From: Sphingomonas sp. SORGH_AS_0879
GTDB lineage: Bacteria; Pseudomonadota; Alphaproteobacteria; Sphingomonadales; Sphingomonadaceae
Reading direction: 5' to 3'
Length of the DNA: 64,000 nt
NCBI RefSeq assembly: GCF_030819175.1
Contig: NZ_JAUTBJ010000002.1
Coordinates: 1,932,001-1,996,000, forward strand
The notes under the pieces are model-generated. The model saw nothing but the letters and a program-made list of their open reading frames with translations, did no database searches and was not told the origin of the DNA. Positions 26,263-35,570 of this stretch are shown here, in pieces (within the stretch, counting starts at the first letter, position 1; each line of letters begins with the position of its first letter). A program made the position numbers and the translations under genes.

Positions 26263-27810
26263 TCAGCGCCCCGTCAGCGTGAAGCTGTCCACATCCATCC
26301 ACCCGCCCTTCGTGCCCGGATTGTAGCAGAACAACGCGAATTGCTGCCCCTGGAACGTGCCCGTCCGCCAGTCGAAGGCAAGCGGGAATTCCCCGCCCAG
26401 CGTCCGCCAGTTTCGCCCATCCACGCTATAGGCGACGCTCGCCCGGTCGGTCTTGAACTCCATATCCGTGCGCAGGAACAGGCGCCGACCCATGACCGGC
26501 CGGGCATCGATGCGGAGGTCGGTCTTCTGCGTCGTCGCCTTATCCTCGATCACGCGCATCGTCAGGGTCAAGCGACCGTCCGTGCCGCGCCCGACCGCGA
26601 TATGGCCGCTATATTTGCCGAAGGTGCCGAAGCCGCACTGGTCGCCTGCGACGATGTGCGAGGTATCCATCGCCACCACGCCGCGACCGAACGGCCCCTG
26701 TCCCTTTTGCAGCAACGTGTTGCGCGCGCTCCATAATGCGGGTGCCTGTGTGGCGTGCAGCCGCAGAAAGCCCGGCCGCTCGGTCAGCGACCAGCGATCG
26801 GGCAGCGGGTTGTGGTTCCACTGCCATTGCAGGCCGAGCTTCGGCGTCGCGAAATCGTCCGAGGCGGGCAGCGAGGCGATCGGCTGCCCCTTGATCGGTT
26901 TGGGCGCGGTGGCGGGCACCCGGCCCGGCGCGTCGGGCGTGCCCCATACCGGCCAGCCGTCCTTCCAGAAGACCGGGCTGATATTGGTCATCCGCCCGAT
27001 CGCGCCCGCATCGGTCATCACGAAACCATAATCGGTGCCGTCGGGCAGGTCGACGATCGCGCCCTGATGCCCGCCAGTCGTGTCGTCGATCTGGTCGCGC
27101 GTCTCCCATGGCCCGAACAGGCTCCTGGAGCGCGACACCGTCATGCCGAGCCGCCGGGGGATGGCATTGAACATGTAATAATAGTCACCGCGCCGGACGA
27201 TCTTGGAGCCCTCCGCCCCCTTGTTGAAATAGACGACGCGCTTGTCGGTAACGGTGCGCAGGTCGCGGCTGAGGCTGAGCAGCGTCGTCGTGCCGTCCGA
27301 CCCGACCGAGGTCATGACATAGGCGCTGCCGTCCTTGTCGATGAACAGGCCGGGGTCGAACGCCGCCTCGCTCAGCCGGTTCATCTCCCAGGGGCCGCGA
27401 ATGTCGCGGGATCGATAGATGCGGGTCTTCTCGCCCACCGGGGTGACCGCGATGTAGAAGACGCCGTCATGATAGCGAAGGCTGGGGGCGAAAATGCCTT
27501 TGCGGTACGCGCCGCCGTCCTTCAGGTCATATGCTGGCAGGCCCTCCAGCCGGTCGATGACATGGCCGACGAAGCGCCAGTTCACCAGATCGCGCGAGGT
27601 CATGATGGTCAGGCCGGGGACGTTGGCGAAGGTCGTGGTGATGAAGTAGAAGTCCTGACCCACCCGGATGATGTCGGGATCGGGATAATCGGCATAGAGC
27701 GGCGGATTGGCATAGGTGCCGTCGCCGCGATCCGACTGCCAGACCTGCGCCGAGGCGATCGCCGAAACGCCGCCGAGCGACAGCATCGCGAGAAGAAGAA
27801 CCCGCCGCAT
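26263..27810 (-). CDS. GH43 beta-xylosidase/arabinofuranosidase with C-terminal sandwich domain
   Basis: A 515-residue secreted enzyme with signal peptide VLLLAMLSLGGVSAIASAQ. The five-bladed propeller of family 43 is shown by YPDPDIIRVGQDFYFITTTF (base Asp about 44), AAFDPGLFIDKDG (pKa-modulating Asp about 152) and NKGAEGSKIVRRG (acid Glu about 200). A C-terminal beta-sandwich of ~200 residues, as in XynB-type enzymes, begins near residue 310. It removes xylose or arabinose from short xylan chains. Its ATG overlaps the TGA of the upstream GH43 gene (TGATG), so it is the last gene of a coupled GH10-GH43-GH43 set. The open frame continues upstream of 27810 without a signal peptide, which is an artefact. 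Confidence 0.88.
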   Translation of the reverse strand: MRRVLLLAMLSLGGVSAIASAQVWQSDRGDGTYANPPLYADYPDPDIIRVGQDFYFITTTFANVPGLTIMTSRDLVNWRFVGHVIDRLEGLPAYDLKDGGAYRKGIFAPSLRYHDGVFYIAVTPVGEKTRIYRSRDIRGPWEMNRLSEAAFDPGLFIDKDGSAYVMTSVGSDGTTTLLSLSRDLRTVTDKRVVYFNKGAEGSKIVRRGDYYYMFNAIPRRLGMTVSRSRSLFGPWETRDQIDDTTGGHQGAIVDLPDGTDYGFVMTDAGAIGRMTNISPVFWKDGWPVWGTPDAPGRVPATAPKPIKGQPIASLPASDDFATPKLGLQWQWNHNPLPDRWSLTERPGFLRLHATQAPALWSARNTLLQKGQGPFGRGVVAMDTSHIVAGDQCGFGTFGKYSGHIAVGRGTDGRLTLTMRVIEDKATTQKTDLRIDARPVMGRRLFLRTDMEFKTDRASVAYSVDGRNWRTLGGEFPLAFDWRTGTFQGQQFALFCYNPGTKGGWMDVDSFTLTGR

Positions 27811-29477
27811 CACCGCGCCGCATAGACATAGGGGCCGATCACGGTGCCGACGAAGCCGCCCGCGCGCGCCGTGCTGAGGAAGCGCACGTCGAGATCGGAT
27901 TTCAGCGTCGCGGTCTTGCCGCCGACCGCATAGTCGAACGCCATCTCTCCGCCCCGGGCATGGATGGTCAGCGTCACCGGCCCCTTGCCCGCGAAGGGCG
28001 CGGAAGCGACCAGCGTTTCGGGTGCGGTTTCGTCGCGGGTGTTCTTCCCCTCCCGCTTGTAGAGCGCGATGCGCGGCTGTCCGTCGATCCGGGTCAGGCC
28101 GAAGAACAGATAGGCATAGTCGTTCTGCATCGCGACCAGCCCGGCGCGGGCGCCGTCCTTGGCGGGGGCGTAGCGGAGCGTGGTCGAGACATCGGCGATC
28201 GCATGTTGCTGTCGGCGTCCGACAAAGCCCGGCACGCCCTGTCGATCCCCCAGTGCGTCGCCGCCGCTCAGTTGCAGCGTGCCGTTGGCGAGCCTGTAGA
28301 AGGGCGTCTTCGGCGTGCGGACGCCGATCCATGGCATCGCCAGCTTCGTGCCGTCGAATTCGTCGGTATAGCCGAAGTCACCGCTGGTCGGCAGCTTGGG
28401 CGCGGGGCTGGCGGGAAGGTTCGGAACCTTGTGCGTCCATGGCACCGTCTTGCCGTGATCGAGGATGATCGGCCAGCCGTCCTTCCACGTCACGGGCAGC
28501 AGGAAGGTCTCGCGTCCGATATTATAATAATCCTCGGCATAGGGCCGCGTCGCCAGAAAGGTCGCCCACCAGTCGCCATTCTGCGTCTGGACCAGTTCGG
28601 CATGGCCCGCCGCGCTGATCGGATGGGGGCGCTTGGGGTCGAGATCGCGCTGGGTCAGGATCGGGTTGCCTGCGAACGGCGCGTAAGGGCCGCGCAAGTC
28701 TCTGGACCGCAGCACCACCTGCGAGTGGTTGACGCTGGTCCCGCCCTCGGCGGCGGTCAGATAATACCAGCCATCCTTCTTGAAGATATGCGGCCCCTCG
28801 ATCCAGACCGGCTTCTTGGACAGGTCGACCCCGCCATTGATCAGTTGCGTGCTCTCGCCGACCATCTTGCCCGCGCGCCAGTCATATTCCTGGATCCAGA
28901 TGGCGCGGTGGCCGTCATAGCGCGGTGGCTCGGCGGGGGCGCGATTGTTGACGATATAGGCGCGGTCGCCTTCCCAATAGAGGGACGGGTCGATCCCCTC
29001 GAAGGGCAGCCAGATCGGGTCCGACCACGGCCCCGCCGGGTTCTTCGCGGTGATGACGAAATTGCCCCGGCATTCGACGCAGGTGTTGACGATGTAGAAG
29101 GTGCCGTCGTGATAGGTGATGTCGGGCGCGAACACCGCCTCCGACACCGCCCGTCCCGTGAAGTCGAGTTGCCCCGGCCGGTCGATCGCATTGCCGATCT
29201 GGGTCCAGTGGACGAGGTCGGTCGAATGGAAGATCGGCAGGCCGGGAAAGTGCGCGAAGGACGAGTTGACGAGATAATAGTCCTTGCCCACCCGCGTCAC
29301 CGACGGATCGGGATAATAGCCCGAGATGATCGGGTTCAGATACTCCCCGGCTTTCGGCGCGACCTGTTCGATCGAGCGGCCCTGATAGGTGAAGCGCTCG
29401 AACGTCGCGGTCTGGGCCGAGGCGGCTCCGGCCATGACGAGCGACAGGGTGAGTGCGGTGAGGGGGCGGCGGATCAT
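27810..29477 (-). CDS. GH43 beta-xylosidase-type enzyme
   Basis: A 555-residue secreted family 43 hydrolase. After the signal peptide (PLTALTLSLVMAGAASAQ) come the propeller residues: base Asp about 57 in GYYPDPSVTRVGKDYYLVNS, modulating Asp about 163 in EGIDPSLYW, and acid Glu about 227 in VWIEGPHIF. A C-terminal domain from about residue 350 (FGYTDEFDGTKLAMPWIGVR) has the GH43_C2 sandwich typical of beta-xylosidases. It likely cuts xylose from xylo-oligosaccharides. The start overlaps the GH10 stop as ATGA, showing translational coupling. This is a different subfamily from its downstream GH43 neighbour. The order GH10, GH43, GH43 gives backbone cleavage followed by side-chain and end trimming. 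Confidence 0.9.
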   Translation of the reverse strand: MIRRPLTALTLSLVMAGAASAQTATFERFTYQGRSIEQVAPKAGEYLNPIISGYYPDPSVTRVGKDYYLVNSSFAHFPGLPIFHSTDLVHWTQIGNAIDRPGQLDFTGRAVSEAVFAPDITYHDGTFYIVNTCVECRGNFVITAKNPAGPWSDPIWLPFEGIDPSLYWEGDRAYIVNNRAPAEPPRYDGHRAIWIQEYDWRAGKMVGESTQLINGGVDLSKKPVWIEGPHIFKKDGWYYLTAAEGGTSVNHSQVVLRSRDLRGPYAPFAGNPILTQRDLDPKRPHPISAAGHAELVQTQNGDWWATFLATRPYAEDYYNIGRETFLLPVTWKDGWPIILDHGKTVPWTHKVPNLPASPAPKLPTSGDFGYTDEFDGTKLAMPWIGVRTPKTPFYRLANGTLQLSGGDALGDRQGVPGFVGRRQQHAIADVSTTLRYAPAKDGARAGLVAMQNDYAYLFFGLTRIDGQPRIALYKREGKNTRDETAPETLVASAPFAGKGPVTLTIHARGGEMAFDYAVGGKTATLKSDLDVRFLSTARAGGFVGTVIGPYVYAAR

Positions 29478-30610
29478 GCGATGCCCTTCCGAACGGGGGC
29501 GGCGCGCAGGGCATCGGCGATGGCGGCGCGCAGCGGCTTGGGTTTCAGGGCGTCGTCATAGGGCAGGGGCCGCTGCGGCAGGCCGTCAGCGCGGGGGGCG
29601 AAGCCGTTCAGCCAGCTATGCTTGTCCCACAGCCCCCAGCACAGGAACTGGTCGAGTTGCGGATAGGAGAACATCATGTCGAGATAGCTTTTGGCGACCG
29701 CCGCCACCTGCATATCGCGCCGGGCGATGTCCTTGGGCATTTCCCGGTCGTTGATGTCGAACTCGGTGATGAGCAGGCGATAGCCCATGCCGGTGACCTC
29801 ATCGAGGAAGCGCTTCCACTCGGCATATTGGGCCCTGGAATGGCTGCCGTCATTGCCGAGATGACTCTGGATGCCGAGCGCGTCGACGGGGACATTCTCC
29901 TTTCGAAACCGCTCCAGCAGGCGGAGCACGCCCGTCCGGTGGGTCTCGTTGCCGACCTCCCACGACATATAGTCGTTATAGACGCGCTGGGCGTGCGGCG
30001 CATGGTCGCGCGCCGCCTCATAGGCGATCTTGAACACATCGAAGCCCAGCGCCTGGTCGAACACCGTGCCCCGGACCCGGCCCGTCTTGGGATCGATCGT
30101 CTCGTTGACCACGTCCCAACTATAGATTTGGTCGCCGAAATGCCCGGCGACCTTTGCGATATAGGCGCGAAGCCACTTCTCCGCGCCCGTCGAGCGGACC
30201 CGCTCGGCCAGCGCGGGCGAGATATATTTGTCGTAGTTCCACAAGAGCGTATGGCCGCGCAGCTTCAGCCGATGGTCCCGCGCGAAGCCCGCGATACGGT
30301 CGGCGGGCGCGAAGTTCAGATGCTCGGGGTCGTTGCCGAGGACATAGACCTTCATCTCGTTCTCAGGCACCAGCACCCCGCATTCGCGCGTGACGATCGC
30401 GGCATAGGCCGGATCGTTGATCGGCGAGCCCCGGCCCGCGTTGATCGCGGTGCCGAACAATATGCCCTTTTGCGCCGCCAGATCGCGCAGCGGCGTTTCA
30501 TCCGTCGCCGCCCATGCCATTGACGGGAGCGCTCCCATCGCAAGTCCGCCGGCCATGCCGACCAGATGCTGACGGCGAGTCAGGACCGGCCCATTTTCCT
30601 TGGGTTTCAT
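29474..30610 (-). CDS. GH10 endo-1,4-beta-xylanase
   Basis: A 378-residue family 10 xylanase. The acid/base Glu is at about 170 (YSWDVVNETID) and the nucleophile Glu at about 283 (RLLITEFDIND). LRGHTLLWNYDKY, GIQSHLGNDG and FLCWGLWDKHSWL complete the TIM-barrel signature. The N-terminus VLTRRQHLVGMAGGLAMGAL is a twin-arginine-type signal, so the protein is probably exported folded by Tat. The start is ATG 30610 after GGGAGAGGG. It cleaves the xylan backbone to oligosaccharides. It is the first gene of the GH10-GH43-GH43 set, 95 bp downstream of the GH27 gene on the same strand, so it may also be read from the 32.7 kb promoter. Confidence 0.95.
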   Translation of the reverse strand: MKPKENGPVLTRRQHLVGMAGGLAMGALPSMAWAATDETPLRDLAAQKGILFGTAINAGRGSPINDPAYAAIVTRECGVLVPENEMKVYVLGNDPEHLNFAPADRIAGFARDHRLKLRGHTLLWNYDKYISPALAERVRSTGAEKWLRAYIAKVAGHFGDQIYSWDVVNETIDPKTGRVRGTVFDQALGFDVFKIAYEAARDHAPHAQRVYNDYMSWEVGNETHRTGVLRLLERFRKENVPVDALGIQSHLGNDGSHSRAQYAEWKRFLDEVTGMGYRLLITEFDINDREMPKDIARRDMQVAAVAKSYLDMMFSYPQLDQFLCWGLWDKHSWLNGFAPRADGLPQRPLPYDDALKPKPLRAAIADALRAAPVRKGIA

Positions 30611-30705
30611 CACCCTCTCCCTATGTCTTTGCGCTGACAGTCGCATGGTCGCCCGGAAACGGCAAGGCCATGCGGTGGCGACTTAAACCACGCTGCTCCG
30701 GACCC

Positions 30706-32628
30706 TTAGTCGAGCAACCGTGCATCACCCCACACCACCGGCAGCGCCGCATCGGGAGCGCTATCGGCACGCGTGACCAGTTCGATCAGCTTGCGACCCC
30801 GCACATCCGCCTCAATCGTCGCGGGGGCTTCGTTCAGGGCCATGGGGCGCGACCGGGTAAGCAGCTTGCCGTCGCCATAAACCTCGAACACCACGCGTCG
30901 CCCGCGTGCGGTGGCGGAATCGTCGATGCCGATCGTGGCGGCGAAGCGGCTCTGGCCGGGATTGCGCACCTCCAATCGCGAATTGGCCAGCACGCCCAGC
31001 CCGGTGTCATAGGCTTTGCCCGCCATCCGCAGCGGCCGACCGAAAGGCGTGCGATCCGCCTGTGCGCCGCCCCAGCCGCCATATTGCGGAAAGTCGCCCG
31101 GCCCCTTGCTGCCGTCCCAGGGGCTGAGTTCGTGATGGATGGTCGGATCGCCCTCGGGCGTCCGGACGCCATCCTCCGCCGGGTTCACGTCGCCCGGTGT
31201 CTCCGACAGATAATGGCCGCGCGGCAGCCGACGCTCGCCGGAGACGCGGTAGATCAGCGTCTGGTGCGGCGCGAGCGTCAGCTTCGTCTCGCCCGAAAAC
31301 TCGCTCTTCTGCCCGGTCCACAGGTCGGTCATGGCGACGGGGCGATCGCCGCGCAGCTTCAGGTGATCGGCGGTCAGGACGGGCTGGACCGGCCCGGCGG
31401 TGCGGTTGAGGATCGCCACCGCCTTGTCGCCGTCGGCCAGCGTCTTCACGAAGATCTGAACGTCGTCCGACAGATAGGCCGGAGTCGCCTGATGCCCCGC
31501 CGGGTCCTGATTCAGCGCGATGATCGCCCGGTTGCCGAGAAGCGCGATCTGCTCGGCATTGGCCTTGCGCAGGTCGAAGCCGATCAGCAGCGGCGCGTTC
31601 ATCATCGCCCACAGCGCGAAATGCGATCGCGCCTCAGTCATATGGTTCGCGTCGAACTCGCCCGAGCCGACGAACAGCATGTCGGGGTCGTTCCAGGCGT
31701 GTGGATGGGCGTAGAGCGCGCGGGTCGCGCTGGTATCGAAATTGGTCAGCATCCGCGACCAGTGCGCGGTGATATCGTCGCTGGTGCGCGAGACATTGCC
31801 GATCTGCTTGCCCCAGTTGCGGACGTCGGACGATCCCCAGAGGCAGAGCGAGAAGATATAGTCGCCGTCCGGATTTTCCCGGCGCAGCGCCGTCGCCACC
31901 TGGTCGTACAGCGCGCGCACCGCCGGAATATCGGTCCGTGCGAGGGAGTTCATGTCAATCAGTGGCGCCAGTTCGCGATAGTCGCCCTTGCGGACATGGT
32001 CGCTGTCCTTGCCCAGCCCGCGAATGCCGCAGCCATCGACCTTGATGTAATCGAATCCCCATTCGCGGAAATAGAGCGCGATATCCTGATCAATATGGCC
32101 GTAAAGCCCGACCTCGCGCTCGGCGACGGTCCCTTCGGGCTGGTTGGCGAAGTTGGGGGTATAGACCTGGCCGCAACTGTTGCGCCCGATGTCCGAATAG
32201 ATGCCCGCCTTGAACCCCATGGCATGGAGCCGGTCGGTGAGCGGTCGGAAGCTGGTCTGCTGGTTGGGTCCGGCGGCGGAGGAGGGGAATTTGTCGGTGC
32301 GGATCACCATCCGGCCATCGGGTTGGCGACGGCGCAGCCACCAGCCGTCGTCGATGTTGATATAGCGATAGCCCGCATCGCGCAGCCCCTTGTCGACGAT
32401 CAGCTTGACCGAGGCCATCACCTTGTCCTCGTCGACATCGCTGTTGAACGCGTTCCAGCTGTTCCAGCCCATCGGGGGCAGGCTGGCCTGGCCGTCCTGA
32501 TTGGCGCTCCAGCGTCCGGTCGGTGCAAGCGGATCGACGGCGGTCGTCTGAGCAACGCTCACAACGGGCGTCATGAGCCCTAGCAGCGCCGCGCCACTTG
32601 CCAAAATCAACCGCTTCGTCCGTGGCAT
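30706..32628 (-). CDS. GH27 alpha-galactosidase or beta-L-arabinopyranosidase with NPCBM domain
   Basis: A 640-residue secreted enzyme beginning at ATG 32628, six bases after GGGAGG. Signal peptide is LILASGAALLGLMTPVVSVAQ. The GH27 barrel has LPPMGWNSWNAF (about 50-61), the nucleophile Asp at about 198 (GFDYIKVDGCG) and the acid/base Asp at about 284 (SRTSDDITAHW). A beta-sandwich follows, then a C-terminal NPCBM carbohydrate-binding module (from about 470, with GVLANSRLEVRNPG). Family 27 covers alpha-galactosidases and beta-L-arabinopyranosidases. The xylan context favours removal of a side chain from arabinoxylan or galactoxylan, but sequence alone does not decide. It is divergent from the GH3 gene across a LacI-type operator. 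Confidence 0.88.
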   Translation of the reverse strand: MPRTKRLILASGAALLGLMTPVVSVAQTTAVDPLAPTGRWSANQDGQASLPPMGWNSWNAFNSDVDEDKVMASVKLIVDKGLRDAGYRYINIDDGWWLRRRQPDGRMVIRTDKFPSSAAGPNQQTSFRPLTDRLHAMGFKAGIYSDIGRNSCGQVYTPNFANQPEGTVAEREVGLYGHIDQDIALYFREWGFDYIKVDGCGIRGLGKDSDHVRKGDYRELAPLIDMNSLARTDIPAVRALYDQVATALRRENPDGDYIFSLCLWGSSDVRNWGKQIGNVSRTSDDITAHWSRMLTNFDTSATRALYAHPHAWNDPDMLFVGSGEFDANHMTEARSHFALWAMMNAPLLIGFDLRKANAEQIALLGNRAIIALNQDPAGHQATPAYLSDDVQIFVKTLADGDKAVAILNRTAGPVQPVLTADHLKLRGDRPVAMTDLWTGQKSEFSGETKLTLAPHQTLIYRVSGERRLPRGHYLSETPGDVNPAEDGVRTPEGDPTIHHELSPWDGSKGPGDFPQYGGWGGAQADRTPFGRPLRMAGKAYDTGLGVLANSRLEVRNPGQSRFAATIGIDDSATARGRRVVFEVYGDGKLLTRSRPMALNEAPATIEADVRGRKLIELVTRADSAPDAALPVVWGDARLLD

Positions 32629-32737
32629 AGCCATCCTCCCAATCTGTTTTGCGGGCATCTTGTCGGACTAAAAAGGGGCTGTCCACCGCCTGTGATCGAT
32701 TGCCATGGATTTGCCGGGTGGACAGGATGACGACGGG

Positions 32738-32766
32738 TGATAACGGTAACAGAAATAACGATATCG
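32738..32766. promoter_or_regulatory. Two LacI-type operators in the GH27/GH3 divergent promoter
   Basis: TGATAACGGTAACA (32738-32751) and the weaker AAATAACGATATCG (32753-32766) both have the core TAnCGnTA, spaced 15 bp centre to centre. The pair lies between the GH27 start (32628) and the GH3 start (32780). The second site overlaps the GH3 ribosome-site region. Confidence 0.6.
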
Positions 32767-32779
32767 GGAGTGGATGGTC

Positions 32780-35438
32780 ATGAAGGCATGGCGTGGATCG
32801 ATCTTGGCCGCCCTGGCACTATCGGTGGCGTATCCCGCCATGGCCCAATCGCAAGGCGATGGCGAGCAACAGGCCGATACGCTTGCCGAGCATCTGGTCG
32901 CGCGGATGACGACCGACGAGAAACTGGCGCAGTTGCTCAACACCGCGCCTGCCATCACCCGGCTGGACGTGCCCGCCTATAATTGGTGGACGGAGTCGCT
33001 TCACGGTGCGTTGGGGGCCGGTGCCGACGACCAATTTTCCGGAGCCGGTCGGGCTGGCGGCGACCTTCGACGAAGCGCTGGTCGGCCAGGCTGCACAGGT
33101 CATCAGCCGCGAGGTGAGGGGGCTCCACGCGCTCGCCCGCCGGACGGGACGGATGGGGCGGATCGGCACCGGGCTGGATAGCTGGTCGCCCAACATCAAC
33201 ATCTTCCGCGATCCGCGCTGGGGCCGGGGGCAGGAGACTTACGGCGAAGATCCGTTCCTGACCGCGAAGATGGGCGTGGCGTTCGTTCGCGGGATGCAGG
33301 GGACCGATCCGACGCGGATCGACGTGGTCGCCACCCCCAAACATTATGCGGTGCATAGCGGCCCGGAATCGACCCGGCATGAGGCGAATGTCTATGTCTC
33401 GCGGCACGATCTGGTCGACACCTATCTCCCCGCCTTTCGCGCGGCGATCGTCGAGGGCGGGGCGGGGTCGATCATGTGCGCCTATAACCGGATCGACGGC
33501 CAACCGGCGTGCGGCAGCGACCTGTTGCTCAAGGAGTATCTGCGCGGGAGCTGGGGCTTTCGCGGCTATGTCGTGTCCGACTGCGATGCGGTGAAGGATA
33601 TCGCCGCCAACCACCATTACGCGCCCGACGCCGCCACCGCGGTCGCCGCCGCGATGCGGGCGGGCGTCGATAACGAGTGCAACAATGCGACGCTGACCGA
33701 CACGGACGGGCTGACCAGTCCGTATCGCGACGCCCTGTCGCGCGGCCTGATCTCGGTCGCGGATATCGACCGCTCGCTGACGCGGCTGTTCGCCGCCCGT
33801 TATCGCACCGGCGATCTGCCGGGCCTGCGTCCGCTATCGACCCAAACCAGCTCCCCCGCCGATGTCGATACCCCCGCGCATCGGGCGCTGGCGCTGGAGG
33901 TCGCGGAGAAGAGCCTCGTCCTTCTCAAGAACAAGGGCATATTGCCGCTCAAGCCCCAGGCGCGGATCGCGGTGATCGGGCCGCTCGGCGATGCGACGCG
34001 GGTGCTGCGCGGCAATTACTCTTCCTCGCTGTCGGGGCCTTCCTTCTCGGTGGTCGACGGGTTGCGGCGGGCCATGCCGGGCGCAGAGGTGCGCTATGTC
34101 CCGTTCGCCGAAACCTTCACCGATGGCGATCCGATCCCGACCAGCGCGCTCAGGACCGAAGACGGCCAGCCCGGCCTGCTCGCCCGCTATTACAATGTCG
34201 TGGGGCGCGTCCCCGAGCGTTTCGCCCCCGGTGCGCTGGGGGAATGGTTGAAGACCGCAAGATTCGAGGAGCGCCCGGTCGTCACCCGGATCGAGGCCAA
34301 TGCCGCCTCGCGCAGCCTGGACCTGTCCTCGGTCCGCGACGTGCACCGGGCGGTGTGGACCGGCTATCTCGTTCCGCCGGAGACGGGCCGCTACCGGCTG
34401 GGCATATCCGGGTTCAACGGCGCGATGACGCTGGACGGACAGCTCTTTGTCGATCTGACCAAGGCGTCGTGGAACAGCCTGCCGACGATGCGCACCGTCA
34501 CGCTGGAAAAGGGGCGGCGTTATCCGATCACGGTCACGACCGAGGCGCGTATCCTGACCGGTATCAACCTGGTCTGGAAGCGGGTGTCCGACGATCCGGC
34601 GGGCGAACTCCGTGCGGCGGCGAAGGCCAGCGACGCGCTGGTCGCGGTGGTCGGCCTGACCTCCGACCTGGAGGCGGAGGAAGCGCCCATCTCGGTCCCC
34701 GGCTTCAAGGGCGGCGACAAGACGACGCTCGACCTGCCCGCCGACCAGCAGGCGCTGCTCGAACAGGCCAGGGCGACCGGCCGCCCGCTGATCGTCGTGC
34801 TGATGAACGGCAGCCCGGTGAACCTGGCCTGGGCGAAGGCCAATGCCGATGCGATCGTCGAGGCCTGGTATCCGGGGCAGGCGGGCGGGCTGGCGGTCGG
34901 CAATGTCCTGTCGGGCAAGACCAATCCGGCGGGCCGCCTGCCGCTGACCTTCTATCGCTCGGTCGAGGACCTGCCGCCCTTTGGCGACTATGCCATGAAG
35001 GGGCGGACCTATCGCTATTTCACCGGCACGCCCGTCTATCCGTTCGGTTACGGCCTCAGCTATACCAGCTTCGCCTATGCGCCGGTGTCGGTCCAGCCGG
35101 GCGCGGACGGCGCGATGCGCTTCACGACCGAGGTGCGCAATAGCGGTCGCCGGGCGGGGGACGAGGTGGCGCAGCTTTACCTGAACTTCCCCAAGGTCGA
35201 GGGCGCTCCCCGCATCGCGCTACGCGGGTTCCAGCGGGTGCATCTGGCCCCCGGCGAGCGGCGGCGGCTGACCTTCACCCTGACCCCGCGCGATCTGAGC
35301 GCGGTGGATGCCGATGGCGTAAGGATGGTGATGAAGGGCGATTACCGCGTCTCGGTCGGGTCGGGACAGCCCGATACCGGCGTGCCGGTGCGGAGTGCGA
35401 CATTCCGGATCGAGGCGCCCCGAACGATCCCGGACTGA
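32780..35438 (+). pseudogene. GH3 beta-xylosidase/beta-glucosidase with PA14 insert, frameshifted near the start
   Basis: The start is ATG 32780, nine bases after GGGAG, with signal peptide GSILAALALSVAYPAMAQ. The first frame encodes the expected N-terminus (TDEKLAQLLNTAPAITRLDV, then YNWWTESLHGALG) and then fails at about residue 79. The correct continuation, PVPTTNFPEPVGLAATFDEA, is in the next frame and runs to 35438. Removing one G from GGGGG at 33013-33017 gives one ~885-residue protein. It has the GH3 barrel with nucleophile Asp in YVVSDCDAVKDI, then a PA14 domain (nt about 34165-34590, LLARYYNVVGRVPE), the GH3 C domain and a C-terminal Fn3-like domain. It would trim xylo-oligosaccharides to xylose. 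Broken as written. Sequencing error is plausible. Confidence 0.87.
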
Positions 35439-35439
35439 T

Positions 35440-35563
35440 CCTCCCCGGCACGGGGAGGTGGCAGGGCGAAGCCCTGACGGAGGGGGGCTTCGACGGAACA
35501 TGTCCCTCGCGGCACGCCCCCTCCACCATGCTCCGCATGGTCCCCCTCCCCGTACCGGGGAGG
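35440..35563. repeat. Composite palindromic intergenic repeat (family 2)
   Basis: The element begins and ends with small palindromes (CCTCCCCGGCACGGGGAGG and CCTCCCCG-TAC-CGGGGAGG). Inside are short hairpins with AGGGC-GAA-GCCCT and CCATG-CTCCG-CATGG, and a GGAGGGGG/CCCCCTCC inverted pair. A related but shorter copy lies at 46868-46913. It fills the gap between two convergent genes and would form a clover-like RNA structure. Confidence 0.75.
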
Positions 35564-35570
35564 ATAGAGA

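Noticed and set aside
30626..30639. Possible LacI-type operator TCTTTGCGCTGACA before the GH10 xylanase gene
   Set aside because: The core is TTGCGCTG, which breaks the TAnCGnTA rule on both sides. The GH10 set may instead be read from the 32.7 kb promoter.
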